Shown: positions 62,135-64,000 of the stretch, in pieces
Position numbering within the stretch: position 1 is the first letter of the stretch
Layout of the letters: every line of letters begins with the position of its first letter
Assembly (NCBI GenBank): GCA_046263755.1
Contig: JBJYZC010000002.1
Location: 124,001-188,000 of the forward strand
DNA: 64,000 nt
Origin: Lachnocurva sp029100405
GTDB lineage: Bacteria; Bacillota; Clostridia; Lachnospirales; Lachnospiraceae
Direction of reading: 5' to 3'
The notes under the pieces: generated by a model
Told to the model about the DNA's origin: nothing
What the model saw: only the letters and a program-made list of their open reading frames with translations
Database searches by the model: none
Made by a program: the position numbers and the translations under genes

Positions 62135-63565
62135 TCAATAAGCCTTTGCCCAGATGACCATCTTCTTTGCCGGCTTTCCGCAGCAGACGCATTTTCCGGA
62201 CAGATTCTTCTGAACAAAAGGAATGCAGCGGCTGGTAACGCCCAGGTCTTCCTTGATCTTGTCCTCACAAGAGCGGTCACCGCACCACATGGCCTCTACA
62301 AAGCCAAGCTTGTTCTCAAAATGATTCTTGAATTCCTCGGTTGTCCTGGCTTCATAGGTCATTTCATCCATATGGGCCTTAGCCTTTGCCAGCATATCCT
62401 TTTGAATGGTCTCCAGAAGGTCCGAAACCGTCTTTTCGAGGCCGTCTAAGGGTGCCTCGATCTTCTCCAGGGTATCTCTTCTGGAGATCATGCACTTTCC
62501 GGCCTCAATGTCTCTGGGTCCGATCTCGATCCTTAAAGGAATGCCTCTCATTTCCTGCTCGGCGAATTTGAATCCCGGGCTCTTGTCGCTGTCATCCACC
62601 TTGACTTTGAAATTCGACAAAAGGTCGCGGATCTCATAGGCTTTCTCTAACACGCCTTCCTTCCTCTGCTGGATAGGCACGATATCTACCTGAATCGGTG
62701 CAATATGAGGCGGGATGACAAGTCCCCGGTTGTCTCCGTGAACCATGATCATAGCACCGATCATACGGGTCGTCGTTCCCCAGGAAGTCTGCCATACGTA
62801 CTTCAGCTTATTATCCTTATCAGTAAAGGTGATGTCATAAGCCTGGCTGAACTTCTGACCGAAGAAATGACTGGTTCCGGACTGCAGGGCACGACCATCA
62901 TGCATCAAAGCCTCTACCGTATAAGTTGCCTCTGCACCGGCGAACTTCTCCTTCTCGGTCTTCTGTCCCTTAATGGTCGGAATTGCCATCTCCTCTGCCA
63001 GGAAATCCGCATAGAGATTCAGCATGTCCTGGGTTCTCTCTTCTGCCTCTTCCCTGGTGGCATGGATGGTATGGCCTTCCTGCCAGAGGAATTCACGGGA
63101 ACGTAAGAAAGGACGGGTCTCCTTCTCCCAGCGGACAACGGAACACCACTGGTTATAAAGCCGGGGCAGATCCCGGTAAGAGTGAACATCGTCTTTATAG
63201 AAATCCGAGAAAACCGTCTCAGAGGTCGGGCGGATGGCCAGACGCTCGGTCAGAGGCTCGGTACCGCCTGCTGTAACCCAGGCTACTTCCGGTGCAAAGC
63301 CGTTGACCAGTTCTCCTTCCTTGGCAAGAAGGCTTTCAGGGATCAGAAGAGGCATGTAAACATTCTCCACGCCGGTCTTCTTAAAACGGTCATCCAAAAG
63401 CTTCTGCATATTCTCCCAGATTGCATAACCGTAAGGTTTGATCACCATGAATCCCTTGATATGGGAATAGGCAATCAGGTCCGCCTTGATGCAGACATCG
63501 GTATACCACTGGGTGAAATCTTCATCCATGGAAGTAATCTCTGCCACGAGTTTTTTCTCAGCCAT
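62135..63565 (-). CDS. proS: Prolyl-tRNA synthetase (archaeal/eukaryotic-like type)
   Basis: The 476-residue enzyme has class II motif 2 RPFLRSREFLWQEGHT, AIRPTSET, and motif 3-like MVHGDNRGLVIPP. The C-terminus has cysteine pairs (MWCGDRSC and CVCCGKPA), and no editing INS domain is present, which is the short ProS type 3. GAGAGGGAGATC precedes the ATG. No T-box sequence is seen in the 120-nt leader. Confidence 0.95.
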   Translation of the reverse strand: MAEKKLVAEITSMDEDFTQWYTDVCIKADLIAYSHIKGFMVIKPYGYAIWENMQKLLDDRFKKTGVENVYMPLLIPESLLAKEGELVNGFAPEVAWVTAGGTEPLTERLAIRPTSETVFSDFYKDDVHSYRDLPRLYNQWCSVVRWEKETRPFLRSREFLWQEGHTIHATREEAEERTQDMLNLYADFLAEEMAIPTIKGQKTEKEKFAGAEATYTVEALMHDGRALQSGTSHFFGQKFSQAYDITFTDKDNKLKYVWQTSWGTTTRMIGAMIMVHGDNRGLVIPPHIAPIQVDIVPIQQRKEGVLEKAYEIRDLLSNFKVKVDDSDKSPGFKFAEQEMRGIPLRIEIGPRDIEAGKCMISRRDTLEKIEAPLDGLEKTVSDLLETIQKDMLAKAKAHMDEMTYEARTTEEFKNHFENKLGFVEAMWCGDRSCEDKIKEDLGVTSRCIPFVQKNLSGKCVCCGKPAKKMVIWAKAY

Positions 63566-63644
63566 GATCTCCCTCTCTCCTCTGAAATACAGGTTTCTAA
63601 ATTTTCTTTCTGATCTGTCTCACGAATATAAGACTAGCTTATCT

Positions 63645-63673
63645 ATTTTAGAAAGCTTTCTTTTCCTTGTCAA
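63645..63673 (-). promoter_or_regulatory. Promoter of proS
   Basis: TTGACA (63668-63673), a 17-bp spacer and TAAAAT (63645-63650) on the minus strand. Confidence 0.75.
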
Positions 63674-63691
63674 TCCCCAGCCGCTCCCGTC

Positions 63692-64000
63692 TTATTTCTC
63701 CAGCAGCCAGGCGGGCAGGATCTCCTCCGATACCACTTCTTTCTTCCAGGGAAATGTAAGGCGATAGGAAGTAAGGTGCAGACAGTCACTTTCCCTGCCG
63801 CCGTAGCGGCGGTCTCCGACGATCGGCCAGCCCCTGGAAGAAAACTGCAGGCGGATCTGATGGAAGCGGCCGGTGACGAGCCGGATCTCTACCAGATAGC
63901 TTCTTTCGGACGCCTCCCTGATCGAATAGTGAAGGATCGCTTTCTTTGCTGCCGGATCCTTTTCCTTTGTGATCTCGGCCATACGGTTTTTCGGATTTCT
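63692..64000 (-). CDS. RluA-family pseudouridine synthase, C-terminal part
   Basis: The frame enters from the right edge and shows RNPKNRMAEI, then LVEIRLVTGRFHQIRLQFSS, the RluA pattern, and GDRRYGG. It isomerises uridine in RNA. The catalytic Asp region lies outside the window, so the exact target is unknown. Confidence 0.88.
   Translation of the reverse strand, partial: RNPKNRMAEITKEKDPAAKKAILHYSIREASERSYLVEIRLVTGRFHQIRLQFSSRGWPIVGDRRYGGRESDCLHLTSYRLTFPWKKEVVSEEILPAWLLEK

Noticed and set aside
63566..63667. Possible T-box leader before proS
   Set aside because: The leader is too short and no T-box core sequence or specifier stem was seen.

Overview
The window looks like a chromosomal segment of a Lachnospiraceae-type clostridium (Bacillota). 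The evidence is the ribosomal and NusG block, zinc-type L33, strong TTGACA/TATAAT promoters, the hup-rqcP-divIC-tilS-hpt-ftsH cluster, a TetM-like GTPase of the kind seen in gut clostridia, and acquired tet(W) and tet(40). Most genes lie on the minus strand.

Layout: 0-3.1 kb carries rpmG-secE-nusG-rplK-rplA and, from its own promoter and attenuator, rplJ-rplL. 3.3-12.4 kb has hslO, an SGNH hydrolase/MBOAT acyltransferase pair, an AlaX-like deacylase with no ordinary start codon, yfbR, a DMT exporter, a DUF1292 gene and pgi. 12.6-17 kb is a MarR-controlled heterodimeric ABC exporter. 17-26.7 kb has an Amt-PII fusion behind an attenuator, udk, an aminotransferase, an ArsB/NhaD-type permease, two tRNA-Gly genes and a YhaN/YhaO-type ATPase/nuclease pair.

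26.7-39.7 kb is the most unusual part. One gene of about 890 codons, a TetM/EF-G-like GTPase fused to a C-terminal YacP/Rae1-like NYN RNase domain, is split by a 10.3-kb mobile element (27619-37906). The element is flanked by a 2-bp TT duplication and has imperfect terminal inverted repeats. It holds a serine recombinase lacking its catalytic N-terminus, a remnant of a Tn1549-like conjugative element (replication protein, frameshifted PcfB, VirD4-like coupling protein, truncated Maff2), and a resistance module of tet(40), a methyltransferase and tet(W) with its leader peptide and attenuator. A third copy of the element end sits inside the Maff2 gene, so the element is probably a deleted composite of two related elements.

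39.8-51.2 kb carries glgP with a LacI-type regulator, a YitT-family gene behind a terminator-bearing leader, the oppBCDFA peptide importer (also with a leader terminator), and tRNA-Leu/tRNA-Tyr. 51.3-64 kb carries a GH13 alpha-glucan hydrolase, a strongly structured intergenic inverted repeat, the ftsH-hpt-tilS-divIC-rqcP-hup cluster without the sporulation genes found there in Bacillus, a phosphohexomutase, a CCA-adding enzyme, proS and a partial RluA-type pseudouridine synthase.

Recurring themes are glucan metabolism (glgP, GH13, pgi, phosphohexomutase), nitrogen and peptide uptake under transcription attenuation (amt, opp), and ribosome-directed functions.
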